Shown piece after piece: positions 25,622-34,201 of a stretch of DNA of 64,000 nt (within the stretch, counting starts at the first letter, position 1; each line of letters starts with the position of its first letter). Position numbers and translations under genes: made by a program. A model generated the notes under the pieces. It had not been told where the DNA came from. It saw nothing but the letters and a program-made list of their open reading frames with translations, and did no database searches. Source of the DNA: Ensifer adhaerens (GTDB lineage Bacteria; Pseudomonadota; Alphaproteobacteria; Rhizobiales; Rhizobiaceae); assembly GCF_020035535.1 (NCBI RefSeq), contig NZ_CP083349.1, positions 2,294,001 to 2,358,000 on the forward strand, read 5' to 3'.

Positions 25622-26746
25622 TCACGGCTGTACCGGCGGCAGCAGGAACAGGGTCATGCCGAAGATCACATAGACCGTGAGCGCGAGCACGCCCATGTAC
25701 CAGGCCGAACGCCCGCCGTTGGAAAGCAGCGTCGCAGCCATCGTCGCGATCAGCATCATCACGACAGCACCCGGCCAGAATTGCAGGTCCATCGGCTGCG
25801 GGCCAATGACATAGCTCAGCAGAACCAGCAACGGCGCCACGAACAGGGAGATCTGCGCAGCGCTGCCGAGCGCAACGCCAACGCTGAGGTCCAAGCGATC
25901 CTTGCGCGCGGCCGAAAAGGCCGTCGCCATCTCGGCCGCGGCACCGGCCAGAGCCACCACGATGAAACCGACGAAGGCCGGTGTCATGCCCAGTTCCTGG
26001 GCGGCCACCTGCACCGATCCGACGAAGACCTCGCTGACCAGCGCCACCAGCACCGTAACTGCCAAAAGCACGACGATGCCCGTCGCCAGCGGCCAATGCA
26101 CCTCTTCCTCGCCATGCCCGCCACCGGCCGAGGCGAAGAGCTCGCGGTGGGTCTTCAGCGAAAACAGCATCCAGAGCGCGTAAACGACGATCAGCACGAC
26201 GGAGAGGCCGGCGCTGAGCTGTTGGGTGAAGGCCGTCTGCGGCTGGCTGTCGGCGCTGCCGATCAGCGATGGCACCAGCACGGCGACCGTCGCCAGAAAC
26301 AGGAGGCTCGCCTGGAAGCGTGCATTCACCCGGTTGAATTCCTGCAGGTGATGGCGCAGGCCGCCGAAGAGGAATGAGCCGCCGAGCATGAACAGCGTGT
26401 TGGTGACGATCGCGCCGGCGATCGATGCCTTGACCAGCAGATATTGGCCGGCCTGGAGCGCCATCAGCGCGATGACGAGTTCCGTCAGGTTGCCGAGCGT
26501 CGCGTTGAGAAGTGCGCCGATCGTGTCGCCGGTCCGCGCCGCAACCGCCTCCGTCGCCTGGCTGAGCAGGGCCGCGAGCGGCACGATGGCGGCGACCGAG
26601 AGCAGGAAGAGCAACGTGTGCGCCCCCGGCCAGATATGCTCTCCGGCGATGACGACGGGTACGAAGACGAGCAGCCAGAGAATGGGTGTCCGGCGAACAT
26701 AATCAAATGCACTGCCCAAGGCCGCCTCCCCAGCTCCAACCGGCAA
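25622..26746 (-). CDS. Calcium/proton antiporter (CaCA, ChaA-like)
   Basis: A 374-residue cation exchanger with ten or eleven helices. The two signature regions are present: TLGNLTELVIALMAL (GNxxE, residues about 83-97) in the first half, and VALAGAAAEMATAFSAARKDRLDLSVGVALGSA in the second half. A short acidic loop GHGEEEVHW sits between the halves. It exchanges Ca2+ (or Na+/K+ in relatives) for protons. A TTG at 26746 begins the open frame; another TTG at 26719 has GGGGAGG five bases upstream and may be the true start. Confidence 0.88.
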   Translation of the reverse strand: MPVGAGEAALGSAFDYVRRTPILWLLVFVPVVIAGEHIWPGAHTLLFLLSVAAIVPLAALLSQATEAVAARTGDTIGALLNATLGNLTELVIALMALQAGQYLLVKASIAGAIVTNTLFMLGGSFLFGGLRHHLQEFNRVNARFQASLLFLATVAVLVPSLIGSADSQPQTAFTQQLSAGLSVVLIVVYALWMLFSLKTHRELFASAGGGHGEEEVHWPLATGIVVLLAVTVLVALVSEVFVGSVQVAAQELGMTPAFVGFIVVALAGAAAEMATAFSAARKDRLDLSVGVALGSAAQISLFVAPLLVLLSYVIGPQPMDLQFWPGAVVMMLIATMAATLLSNGGRSAWYMGVLALTVYVIFGMTLFLLPPVQP

Positions 26747-26896
26747 GCATCCGTGATCGGTCGCGCCCGGCCGGATTCGGTTGGCTATGCCCCATGATTA
26801 TGCCGCTTCGGGCAAAGGCGCATTGACTTTTGTCAAGTCAACGCAGCCGACGTGCAAATCTGGCGCAAGGCACGGACCGCGTGTCCCAGCCCTCGC

Positions 26897-27092
26897 CTAT
26901 TCGTCCACCAGCCGTGCCACGAGATCGCTAAGCAGACGCTCGAGGTCCTCGTCCTTGTCCCGGCTCAGCGCCTCGAACCCGACCACCTGGCGCGGAAAAG
27001 GCCCGAAACGTCCTGGGTTTCTCGCCGCGCACGGCCAGCGCCACGATCGTCGACTGCGCGGCAAGCCTGATCCGGGCCGGCAGCAACAGCAA
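26897..27092 (-). pseudogene. Probable frameshifted small gene (unknown family)
   Basis: Two minus-strand frames join at an AAAA/TTTT run (26996-26999). The first gives LLLLPARIRLAAQSTIVAL with GEKPRTFRAF, the second PRQVVGFEALSRDKDEDLER and LLSDLVARLVDE before TAG at 26897-26899. Removing one base of the run would make one continuous 60-65 residue protein. The frames are well formed but neither has an ATG start. It lies just downstream of the Lrp gene on the same strand. Either a decayed gene or a sequencing slip; I do not recognise the family. Confidence 0.35.
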
Positions 27093-27102
27093 TGGCGCGT
27101 AA

Positions 27103-27567
27103 CTAGAGCGGCAACTCCGTCGAAAGCTTCACCTTCTGCATCGGCACATCCGTCTTGACGCTCTGTACCCCCTTGATCCGGGTCAGGTGCTCGATCTGAA
27201 AGCGCCGGTAATCATCGAGATCGCGGGCGACGATGCGCAGCAGGAAGTCGCACTCCCCGGCCATCAGGTGACATTCGACGATCTCCGGCAGCCGCTTCAC
27301 CGCCTCGTTGAAATCGTCGACCGACTTGGCGTCCTGCCCCTTCAGCCATACCCGGGCAAAGACCGTGAGGCCCATGCCCACCTTGGAAGCGTCGAGCAGC
27401 GCGACGTAACGGCTGATCACCCCGGCGTCTTCCAGGAGCTTGACGCGCCTGAGGCAGGGCGAAGGCGAAAGCCCCACTTCCTTGGCAAGCTCCACGTTCT
27501 GCAGGCGGCCGTTTCGTTGCAGGGCGGCAAGAATGCGCCGATCGATTGCATCCAATTCGATTGGCAT
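27103..27567 (-). CDS. Lrp/AsnC family transcriptional regulator
   Basis: A 154-residue feast/famine regulator. The N-terminal helix-turn-helix (residues 5-50) starts MPIELDAIDRRILAALQRNGRLQNVELAKEVGLS. The C-terminal RAM/AsnC ligand domain includes VECHLMAGECDFLLRIVARDLDDYRRF. Divergent from azlCD with about 120 bp between; the usual arrangement for an Lrp-type switch that controls branched-chain amino acid export. Ligand likely leucine or another branched-chain residue, by context. Confidence 0.93.
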   Translation of the reverse strand: MPIELDAIDRRILAALQRNGRLQNVELAKEVGLSPSPCLRRVKLLEDAGVISRYVALLDASKVGMGLTVFARVWLKGQDAKSVDDFNEAVKRLPEIVECHLMAGECDFLLRIVARDLDDYRRFQIEHLTRIKGVQSVKTDVPMQKVKLSTELPL

Positions 27568-27686
27568 CGCGCGCCTCTTATCTTTCTATTTTGACATTCT
27601 GATGCCAAATTTTCGCAACTTGGAAGCATAAAAGCAACCCAATTGCGCGGCCGCTTGACTAGTCTCCGCCGGCATAAGGAGACACC

Positions 27687-28412
27687 ATGAGCAGCATAGA
27701 ATTGGATAGCCTCGGCGAGGTCGCAAAGCCGGTCGGGGTCAGCGAGTTTCTCCGGGGGCTGACCGCAGCCGTACCGGTCCAGATCGGTTTTGTTCCCTTC
27801 GCGCTGGTGCTCGGGGCACAGGCTCAGCAGAAGGGCCTCAGCCACGCGGAGGTTCCGCTGATGACCGGCCTCAATTTCGGCGGCGGCTCGGAATTCGCGG
27901 CCATCGATCTCTGGACCTCGCCGCCACATATCGCGCTGATCGTCGCCATCACCTTTCTGATCAACAGCCGGCACCTGCTGATGGGCGCGGCGCTCGCGCC
28001 CTTTCTCGGCGCCTTGCCGAAGCGGAAGGTTCTGCCGGCGCTGTTCTTCATGTGCGATGAAAGCTGGGCCATGACCCTTGCCGACGCCCGCGCCCGGTCC
28101 TGCTTCAGCATGCCCTATTTCCTCGGCGCGGGTATTGCGCTCTGGGCCTGCTGGATGACCTTCACCGCCGTCGGCGCGGCGATCGGCCCGATGATCGGTA
28201 ATGTCGAGGCCTATGGCTTCGACATGGCCTTTCCTTCCGTCTTCCTCGTGCTGCTGAAGGGCATGTGGACCGGGCTTCGCGCAGCCCGCCCCTGGCTCGT
28301 CAGTCTCGTGACCGCGGCCCTCGTCTACCTGCTTGTCCCCGGCGCCTGGTATGTGGCCGCCGGTGCGCTCTCCGGCCTCGTCTCCAGCTATCTCCTTGCG
28401 AAGCAGCCATGA
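27687..28412 (+). CDS. azlC: AzlC family branched-chain amino acid exporter subunit
   Basis: A 241-residue membrane protein of the AzlC family, the larger half of a branched-chain amino acid exporter. Helices include LRGLTAAVPVQIGFVPFALVLGAQAQQKGLSHAEVPLMTGLNFGGGS-type signature (shown in parts: FALVLGAQAQQKGLS, LMTGLNFGGGSEFAA) and NSRHLLMGAAL, which contains the family histidine. ATG has AGGAG upstream. It overlaps azlD by four bases. Confidence 0.92.
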   Translation: MSSIELDSLGEVAKPVGVSEFLRGLTAAVPVQIGFVPFALVLGAQAQQKGLSHAEVPLMTGLNFGGGSEFAAIDLWTSPPHIALIVAITFLINSRHLLMGAALAPFLGALPKRKVLPALFFMCDESWAMTLADARARSCFSMPYFLGAGIALWACWMTFTAVGAAIGPMIGNVEAYGFDMAFPSVFLVLLKGMWTGLRAARPWLVSLVTAALVYLLVPGAWYVAAGALSGLVSSYLLAKQP

Positions 28413-28708
28413 TCGACACAGTCACCCTCCTCACCATCCTGCTGATGGCATCCGTCACCTACACGACCCGCGCGCTCGGCTATCTGGCGTTCCGCGGCCG
28501 CACGCTCGGCTATCGTGCAACCGCCGTGATGGAGGCGGCCCCGGGCTGCGTGCTGATTTCCGTCATCGCCCCGGACTTCGTCTCCGACAAGCCCGCCAGC
28601 CTGATCGCGCTGGTCATCACACTTGTCGCCGCCACCCGGTTCTCGCTGCTCCCAACCGTGCTGATCGGCATCGCTTCGGCCGGCTTCCTCCGCCATTTTC
28701 TCGGCTGA
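28409..28708 (+). CDS. azlD: AzlD family branched-chain amino acid exporter subunit
   Basis: A 99-residue membrane protein with three to four helices, starting MIDTVTLLTILLMASVTYTTRALGY, with a TRALGY-like signature and GCVLISVIAPDF. Small partner of AzlC; the ATGA overlap couples their translation. Together they export branched-chain amino acids, which fits the nearby Lrp regulator. An intrinsic terminator follows at 28745. Confidence 0.92.
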   Translation: MIDTVTLLTILLMASVTYTTRALGYLAFRGRTLGYRATAVMEAAPGCVLISVIAPDFVSDKPASLIALVITLVAATRFSLLPTVLIGIASAGFLRHFLG

Positions 28709-28744
28709 GCGACAGGCAAATCCGTGAAACCACTTGTTAAATCC

Positions 28745-28784
28745 CCCCGGCTAACATGAGCGGGCCGTGAAGCCGGGGTTTTTT
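28745..28784 (+). terminator. Intrinsic terminator after azlCD
   Basis: CCCCGGCT at 28745-28752 and AGCCGGGG at 28771-28778 form an 8-bp perfect stem with an 18-base loop, followed by six T. It lies about 40 bp after azlD. The 5'-most in-frame start of the HerA-like gene, a GTG at 28767, falls in its loop. Confidence 0.78.
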
Positions 28785-30833
28785 GCGTTGCTGAACAATG
28801 ATCTCCATTCTTCCATCCGCGCAGGAGAGCAGGATCGCCGTGACGGGCTGAAACCTGGAAACCGCTTTCTGGGGCGCGTCGTTGCCTGCAACGGCGCCCG
28901 TGCCACGATTGCCGCCGTCTCCGAAGGCGGCGAGACGTCCCTGGCCGAACTCTGGTCCGTCGGAAGGCTCATCTCCATCTCCGTCGGTAGAAACCGCGTC
29001 GTGGCGCTGGTCTATTCCATGCAGACCGCCTCCGCCGAATGGGGCGAAGACAGCGACAACACCTTCCGCATCGAAGTCGAGCTGATGGGTGAGGTCCACA
29101 TCGGGCCGGACGGCCGCGAAGAGTTTTCCGCCGGCATCAGCCAATATCCCTTTCTCGGCGCCATCGCGCACCGCATTCGCGGGTCCGACCTGGCGCGGAT
29201 CTACGACAACGGTCGCAACGACAGCTGCATCATCGGCAAGCTCACCCAGGACGAGAGCCTCGACGCGACGATCCACGTGCCCTCGATGCTGGCCAAGCAT
29301 TTCGCCATCGTCGGCACGACCGGCGTCGGCAAGTCGACCGCGGTCACGCTCTTGCTCAACAAGGCGATCGCTTCCGATCCGAAGCTGCGCGTGCTGATCC
29401 TCGATCCGCACAACGAATTCGCCGCCGCCTTCCCGGAGCTCGCGGTTGTCATCGATACCGATACGCTCGACCTGCCTTTCTGGTTCTTCCGCCTCGAGGA
29501 ATTCGCCGAGGTGATCTTCCGCGGCCGCCCGGCGCCGCCGGACGAACTCGACATGCTGCGCGACATCATCCCCGAAGCGAAGAAAGCTTTCCGGGGTGGG
29601 GAATCGGGGCTCATGCGGCGCCAGACCGAGAAGAGCTCGATTACCGCGGATACGCCGGTACCCTACCGCATCGCCGACCTGCTGGCGCTGATCGACGAAC
29701 GCATCGGCCGGCTGGAGGGGCGCAACGACAAGCCGCATTTGCGCTCGCTGAAGGTCAAGATCGTCTCCGCGATCAACGACCCGCGCTACCATTTCATGTT
29801 CTCCTCGAACACGATCACCGACACGATCCAGGATACGATCGCCAAGATCTTCCGCATTCCCGGCGACGGCAAGCCGATCGCCACCTTCGAGCTTGCCGGC
29901 ATCCCTTCGGAAGTCGTCAATTCCGTTGCTTCGGTGCTCTGCCGCATGGCTTTCGAAATCGGCCTGTGGAGCAATGGCGGCATCCATATGCTGGTCGTTT
30001 GCGAAGAGGCGCACCGCTACGTGCCGGCCGATCCCTCGCTCGGCTTCCTGCCGACCCGCCAGGCTATCGCCCGCATCGCCAAGGAAGGCCGCAAATACGG
30101 CGTGTCGCTCGGCGTCATCACCCAGCGCCCCGGCGAACTCGACCCGACGATCCTGTCGCAGTGCTCGACGGTCTTTGCCATGCGCCTTGCCAACGACCGC
30201 GACCAGGAGATCATCCGTTCGGCCATTCCGAACTCGTCGACCTCCACCACCAGCTTCATCTCCTCGATCGGCAACGGCGAAGCGATCGCCTTCGGTGAAG
30301 CCGTCGCCGTGCCGATGCGCATGCGCTTTTCCCGCATCTCCGAAGAGCGCCTTCCGCGCGCCCACGGCATCATCGATCGCGTCGACGAGGACGCGCCACC
30401 GATCGTCGACCTGCGCTCGATCGTCAGCCGCATGCGCTCGATCAGCGGCCCCGACATTTCCGGTTTCCAGCAAAGCTACATGGCGGCGCAATCCGGCAGC
30501 GAGGCGCGCCTCTGGGACGCCGAACTCGGCGCTTCTGCGGAAGACGCCGCGCCCGATCCGGCCCCCCACGACGCGCCGCCCGAGATCGAACCCTATCGCC
30601 CGGACATGCTGCCGCGTGCGGCTCCAGCCGTTAATCCGGAACTGGAGCGCTTCAACCTGATCCGCCAGCAGCTTCTGAACGAGAAGCCCGCCGCCGAGCA
30701 GCCGGCGCCCCGCTTCGGAGCGTCGCCAACCGGACACGGTTCGTCGGCCACCGGCAGCGATCGGCCACGCGAAGGTTCGCTCCGCGAAAGCCTGCTGAAG
30801 CGTCCGCTCGGCAGCATCATCCGCAAGACCTAG
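28767..30833 (+). CDS. HerA-like DUF87 ATPase
   Basis: A hexameric AAA+/FtsK-HerA-type ATPase, 688 residues from the open frame. The HerA barrel is at about residues 34-120 (GRVVACNGARATIA, LWSVGRLISISVGRNRVVALV). Walker A is GTTGVGKST at 183-191, Walker B VVCEEAHRYVP near 410, and the arginine-finger/sensor region includes LGVITQRPGELDPTILSQC. A low-complexity acidic/Pro tail (about 550-680) precedes the end. In archaea HerA works with NurA nuclease in DNA end processing; no NurA is nearby. The start is uncertain: GTG at 28767 lies in a terminator loop and a TTG at 28788 follows. Confidence 0.85.
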   Translation: MKPGFFALLNNDLHSSIRAGEQDRRDGLKPGNRFLGRVVACNGARATIAAVSEGGETSLAELWSVGRLISISVGRNRVVALVYSMQTASAEWGEDSDNTFRIEVELMGEVHIGPDGREEFSAGISQYPFLGAIAHRIRGSDLARIYDNGRNDSCIIGKLTQDESLDATIHVPSMLAKHFAIVGTTGVGKSTAVTLLLNKAIASDPKLRVLILDPHNEFAAAFPELAVVIDTDTLDLPFWFFRLEEFAEVIFRGRPAPPDELDMLRDIIPEAKKAFRGGESGLMRRQTEKSSITADTPVPYRIADLLALIDERIGRLEGRNDKPHLRSLKVKIVSAINDPRYHFMFSSNTITDTIQDTIAKIFRIPGDGKPIATFELAGIPSEVVNSVASVLCRMAFEIGLWSNGGIHMLVVCEEAHRYVPADPSLGFLPTRQAIARIAKEGRKYGVSLGVITQRPGELDPTILSQCSTVFAMRLANDRDQEIIRSAIPNSSTSTTSFISSIGNGEAIAFGEAVAVPMRMRFSRISEERLPRAHGIIDRVDEDAPPIVDLRSIVSRMRSISGPDISGFQQSYMAAQSGSEARLWDAELGASAEDAAPDPAPHDAPPEIEPYRPDMLPRAAPAVNPELERFNLIRQQLLNEKPAAEQPAPRFGASPTGHGSSATGSDRPREGSLRESLLKRPLGSIIRKT

Positions 30834-30900
30834 CGCGAACGCCTGGCCGTTCTGGCGCGATACCTGGCAATTGAGCCGCCATTCAACGACGCGCGTCCGG

Positions 30901-30986
30901 TCAGACGCGCAAGCGTCGCTGTGGTACTTTGAAAGCCCGCAAGTTTTGTCCTTCGACCGGCTACGATTGAAGGCAACATGCAGTAG
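30901..30986. repeat. Dispersed intergenic repeat, copy A
   Basis: 86 bp that align without gaps to 51505-51590, with 63 identical positions by my count. The shared pattern runs TCAG-CGCGCAA-GTCGCTG through TTTGAA-CCCGC and ends in GGA/GCAACATGCAGT-like. It matches the widespread rhizobial intergenic element. It ends 70 bp upstream of the methyltransferase start. Confidence 0.7.
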
Positions 30987-31055
30987 AATTCAGGTTTTGA
31001 TTGACTCGTGATCCGAGTGCTCGCCCAAAGGGGGGGGCCCGCGCGGAGGAAGATC

Positions 31056-31751
31056 TTGCCTGAGAATGACTATGATGCGTTTGCGGCCTCCTATGATGCC
31101 GACAACGAGAACAACGCCTGGAACGCCTATTACGAGCGGCCGGCGGCCCTTGCCCTCGTCGGCGATGTCGCCGGGCTTCGGGTGCTGGACGCCGGCTGTG
31201 GTGGCGGCGCCCATGCTGCAGCACTGCTCGCGCGCGGCGCGACGCTGACGGGCATCGACAGAAGCGCCGGCCTCCTGGAGATCGCCAGCCGCCGCCTCGA
31301 AGGACGCGCACGCCTGCTGGTCGCTGACCTGAACGACCCTCTGCCCTTCGAAGACGGCGCCTTCGACGTCGTGCTTGCGTCCCTCGTCATGCACTATCTG
31401 CACGACTGGTCGCCCGCTCTCCTCGAGTTCAGGCGGGTGCTGTCGCCGAGCGGGCGCCTGGTGCTTTCGACGCATCACCCGTTCATGGATCACCAGCTCT
31501 CCGGCCACGACAACTATTTCGAGACCTACAGTTTCGACGACACCTGGGAACGCGGTGGCCGGACGATCGAGATGCGATTCTGGCACCGGCCGCTCCACGC
31601 CATGGTCGAGGCGCTCACCTCTGCAGGGTTTCGCATCGAGACGATAAGCGAACCCCAGCCCGACCCGCGCGCCCGCACCCTCTTCCCCGAGGCGTATGAG
31701 AGCCTGACGACCAGGCCGCGCTTCCTCTTCTTTTCGGCGGCGAAGGCTTGA
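31056..31751 (+). CDS. SAM-dependent methyltransferase (class I)
   Basis: A 231-residue Rossmann-type methyltransferase. Motif I is VLDAGCGGGAHAAALLARGA, with TGIDRSAGLLEIA and ADLNDPLPFEDGAFDVVLASLVMHYLHDW as later motifs. No further domain is visible. The start is set at the TTG (31056), which has GGAGGAAG seven bases before it; a GTG at 31008 extends the frame but has a weak site. Unknown acceptor; it stands alone next to a repeat element. Confidence 0.87.
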   Translation: MPENDYDAFAASYDADNENNAWNAYYERPAALALVGDVAGLRVLDAGCGGGAHAAALLARGATLTGIDRSAGLLEIASRRLEGRARLLVADLNDPLPFEDGAFDVVLASLVMHYLHDWSPALLEFRRVLSPSGRLVLSTHHPFMDHQLSGHDNYFETYSFDDTWERGGRTIEMRFWHRPLHAMVEALTSAGFRIETISEPQPDPRARTLFPEAYESLTTRPRFLFFSAAKA

Positions 31752-31939
31752 GCCCAGCTCCTGGATTGCGGCTTGACAGGAATGGCGGGAAGACTGTCCT
31801 CGGCGCGTCCCGACAACAGCCGTCGGTCCTCAGGACCGATCCCTGGGGAACTTTTGCGCTGGACGCATCGTTGCTGAGGATGGCTCTACGGGCATCCCTT
31901 GTCTTGTTTGAATAGCGCACGCATCGATCGGAGGCTGGC

Positions 31940-32341
31940 ATGGTCACAAGCATAACCCCTTTCTTGATGTTTCAGGATGGCATGGCCGAAGCCGCCATGG
32001 CCTTCTACGTCTCGCTGTTCCCGAACGCCGAGGTGCTGGAGATCGAGCACTATGGCCCGGGCGAGCAGGGAGCTGAAGGCAGCATCAAGGTGGCGCTCTT
32101 CCGGCTCGGCGCGCAGCGGGTCAAGTGCATCGACAGCCCGGTCAAGCACGCCTTCGAATTCACCCCGTCCTTCTCATTCTTCGTCGAATGCCAGAGCGAG
32201 GACGAGATCATCACGCTCGCGACCATGCTGGCCGAGGGCGGCGCCATACTGATGCCGCTCGACAATTACGGCTTCAGCCAGCGCTTCACCTGGATCAACG
32301 ATCGTTTCGGCGTGTCCTGGCAACTGAACCTCGCCGACTGA
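31940..32341 (+). CDS. VOC family protein (PhnB-like)
   Basis: A 133-residue vicinal oxygen chelate-fold protein of the PhnB/3-demethylubiquinone 3-methyltransferase-like group. The pattern ITPFLMFQDGMAEAAMAFYVSLFPNAEVLEIEHYG is the N-terminal beta-alpha-beta module, and INDRFGVSWQLN the final strand. Metal ligands are not complete, as is common in this group. GGAGG site before the ATG. Role unknown. Confidence 0.85.
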   Translation: MVTSITPFLMFQDGMAEAAMAFYVSLFPNAEVLEIEHYGPGEQGAEGSIKVALFRLGAQRVKCIDSPVKHAFEFTPSFSFFVECQSEDEIITLATMLAEGGAILMPLDNYGFSQRFTWINDRFGVSWQLNLAD

Positions 32342-32357
32342 TCGACCGAAACACTTG

Positions 32358-32405
32358 GAGCGGGATGCGGGCGGAAAGCCGCGCACACTTTTCCTCGTCC
32401 CGCTC
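32358..32405. repeat. Rhizobial palindromic intergenic element
   Basis: GAGCGGGA at 32358-32365 and TCCCGCTC at 32398-32405 form an 8-bp stem with a nested GCGG...CCGC hairpin between. The sequence is of a type found many times in rhizobial genomes. It overlaps the miaA stop codon by two bases and may end both convergent transcripts. Confidence 0.6.
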
Positions 32406-33315
32406 AGAGCACTTCGTCGGCGCTCTCGATGCGCCGCCAGCTCTCGTCGAGCTGGTTGCGGAACCAGGTCATCTGGCGCTTGGCATATTGCCGCGTGGCT
32501 GCGGCACCCATCTCGATCACATCGGCCTCGTCGAGCTCGCCCTTCAGAAGTGCCGCGATCTGGCTGACGCCGATCGCCTTCATCACGGGCATTTCCGGCG
32601 GCAGGTCGAGCGCAAGCAGTGCCCGCACCTCGTCGATCGCGCCGCCGGCCAGCATCAATGCGAAGCGGCGATTGATGCGGTCGTGCAGAAGCTTGCGTTC
32701 CGGCAGCACCACGTATTTTGCCGCCCGGTCCGGATCGACGATGACGGGGCCGTTCTGCTTCTGGAAGAACCGGATCGGCTTGCCGGTCGCTTCCACCACT
32801 TCGAGCGCCCGGACGATCCGCTGGCCGTCACCGACGTTCAGCGTCGCCGCCGTTTCCGGATCCCTGACCTCCAGGTCGCGGTGAAGTGCCTCCGGCCCTT
32901 CCGCCTTCAGCCGTTCGCGCAGCCGCTCGCGGATCGCGGCCGGGATTTCGGGCATATCGGAGAGGCCGCCGGTCAGCGCCTTGAAATAGAGCCCGGTCCC
33001 GCCGACGAAGACCGGCAGCCGGCCTTCCTGGCGCAGCCTTTCGACCAGCGCCTGCGCCTCGCGTGCCCAAGCGCCGGTGGAATAGGCTGATGCCGCCGGC
33101 ACATGGCCGTAGAGACAGTGCTCTATGCCGCCCATGTCGGCCTCGTCCGGCCGCGCCGTCAGCAGCCGCAGCGTATCATAGACCTGCATGCTGTCGGCAT
33201 TGACGACCACGCCGCCATGCCGGCGCGCCAGTTCGACAGCAAGCGCAGACTTGCCGCTGGCGGTCGGCCCGGTTATCAGGATCGCGTCGCTCTCGGTTTC
33301 AAGGTTATTGTCCAT
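32404..33315 (-). CDS. miaA: tRNA dimethylallyltransferase
   Basis: A 303-residue MiaA that adds an isopentenyl group to A37 of tRNAs reading UNN codons. P-loop GPTASGKS at residues 16-23, the dimethylallyl pyrophosphate site DSMQVYDTLRLLTARP, the VFVGGTGLYFKALTGGL motif and the C-terminal MTWFRNQ are all present. The ATG at 33315 overlaps the serB start codon on the opposite strand (CCATGG). It probably affects translation fidelity and stress gene expression. Confidence 0.97.
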   Translation of the reverse strand: MDNNLETESDAILITGPTASGKSALAVELARRHGGVVVNADSMQVYDTLRLLTARPDEADMGGIEHCLYGHVPAASAYSTGAWAREAQALVERLRQEGRLPVFVGGTGLYFKALTGGLSDMPEIPAAIRERLRERLKAEGPEALHRDLEVRDPETAATLNVGDGQRIVRALEVVEATGKPIRFFQKQNGPVIVDPDRAAKYVVLPERKLLHDRINRRFALMLAGGAIDEVRALLALDLPPEMPVMKAIGVSQIAALLKGELDEADVIEMGAAATRQYAKRQMTWFRNQLDESWRRIESADEVL

Positions 33316-34201
33316 GGCTCTCGTTGCCACGCTTATCGCCAATCCGTCAAATCCTGTTCTGACGCCAGCACTGGCGGAAGCCGCCGCCGATGCCGTCAAG
33401 GCATCCGGCCTCTACTGGCTGGCCGATGGCGTCGCCTGCGATATCGCGCTTACCGATGGCACCGACACGGGCGCCGCGGAAGCCCTGCTGCGCGGTGTGA
33501 TCGGCAGCGCCCCGGTCGATGTCGCCGTGCAGGACGCCGAGAGCCGTCGCAAGAAGCTTTTGATCGCCGACATGGATTCGACCATGATCGGCCAGGAATG
33601 CATCGACGAACTCGCCGCCGAAGTCGGCCTCAAGGACAAGGTGGCTGCGATCACCGCCCGCGCCATGAACGGCGAGATCGCCTTCGAGCCGGCGCTGATC
33701 GAGCGCGTCTCGCTCTTGAAGGGCCTGCCGCTCAGCGTCGTCGACGAGGTGATTGCCAGGCGCATCACGCTGACGCCGGGTGGAAAACAACTGATCGCGA
33801 CGATGAAGAGCAAGGGCCACTATACCGCGCTCGTCTCCGGCGGCTTCACCGTCTTTACCGGACCGATCGCCGAAATGCTCGGCTTCGATGAGAACCGCGC
33901 CAACACGCTGATCGCCGAAGCGGGCGTGCTCACCGGCGAGGTCGCCAATCCGATCCTCGGCAAGCAGGCCAAGGTCGATGCTCTCATCGATATTGCCGAC
34001 CGCCTCGGCATCTCGACAGACGATGCCCTTGCCGTCGGCGACGGCGCCAACGATCTCGGCATGATCCAGCTTGCCGGCACGGGCGTTGCGCTGCACGCCA
34101 AGCCCGTGGTCGCCGAGCAGGCGAAGGTGCGCATCGACCACGGCGACTTGACCGCTCTTCTCTATCTGCAGGGCTATCGCAAGACGGACTTCGTCGGATG
34201 A
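33314..34201 (+). CDS. serB: Phosphoserine phosphatase
   Basis: A 295-residue HAD-superfamily phosphatase for the last step of serine synthesis. The DxDST motif is DMDSTMIGQECIDELAAEVGL, with the nucleophile Asp in the DMD. VSGGFTVFTGPIAEMLGF (motif II) and GDGANDLGMIQLAG (motif III/IV) follow. The N-terminal 80 residues form the SerB-type extra domain. Its ATG overlaps the miaA start codon on the other strand. An acetyltransferase gene follows with a four-base overlap. Confidence 0.97.
   Translation: MALVATLIANPSNPVLTPALAEAAADAVKASGLYWLADGVACDIALTDGTDTGAAEALLRGVIGSAPVDVAVQDAESRRKKLLIADMDSTMIGQECIDELAAEVGLKDKVAAITARAMNGEIAFEPALIERVSLLKGLPLSVVDEVIARRITLTPGGKQLIATMKSKGHYTALVSGGFTVFTGPIAEMLGFDENRANTLIAEAGVLTGEVANPILGKQAKVDALIDIADRLGISTDDALAVGDGANDLGMIQLAGTGVALHAKPVVAEQAKVRIDHGDLTALLYLQGYRKTDFVG

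Noticed and set aside
28737..30737. A 666-codon antisense frame over the HerA-like gene and frames opposite the RND pump (57197-59212)
   Set aside because: Same reason: the other strand holds clear family motifs such as Walker A/B and RND helices.
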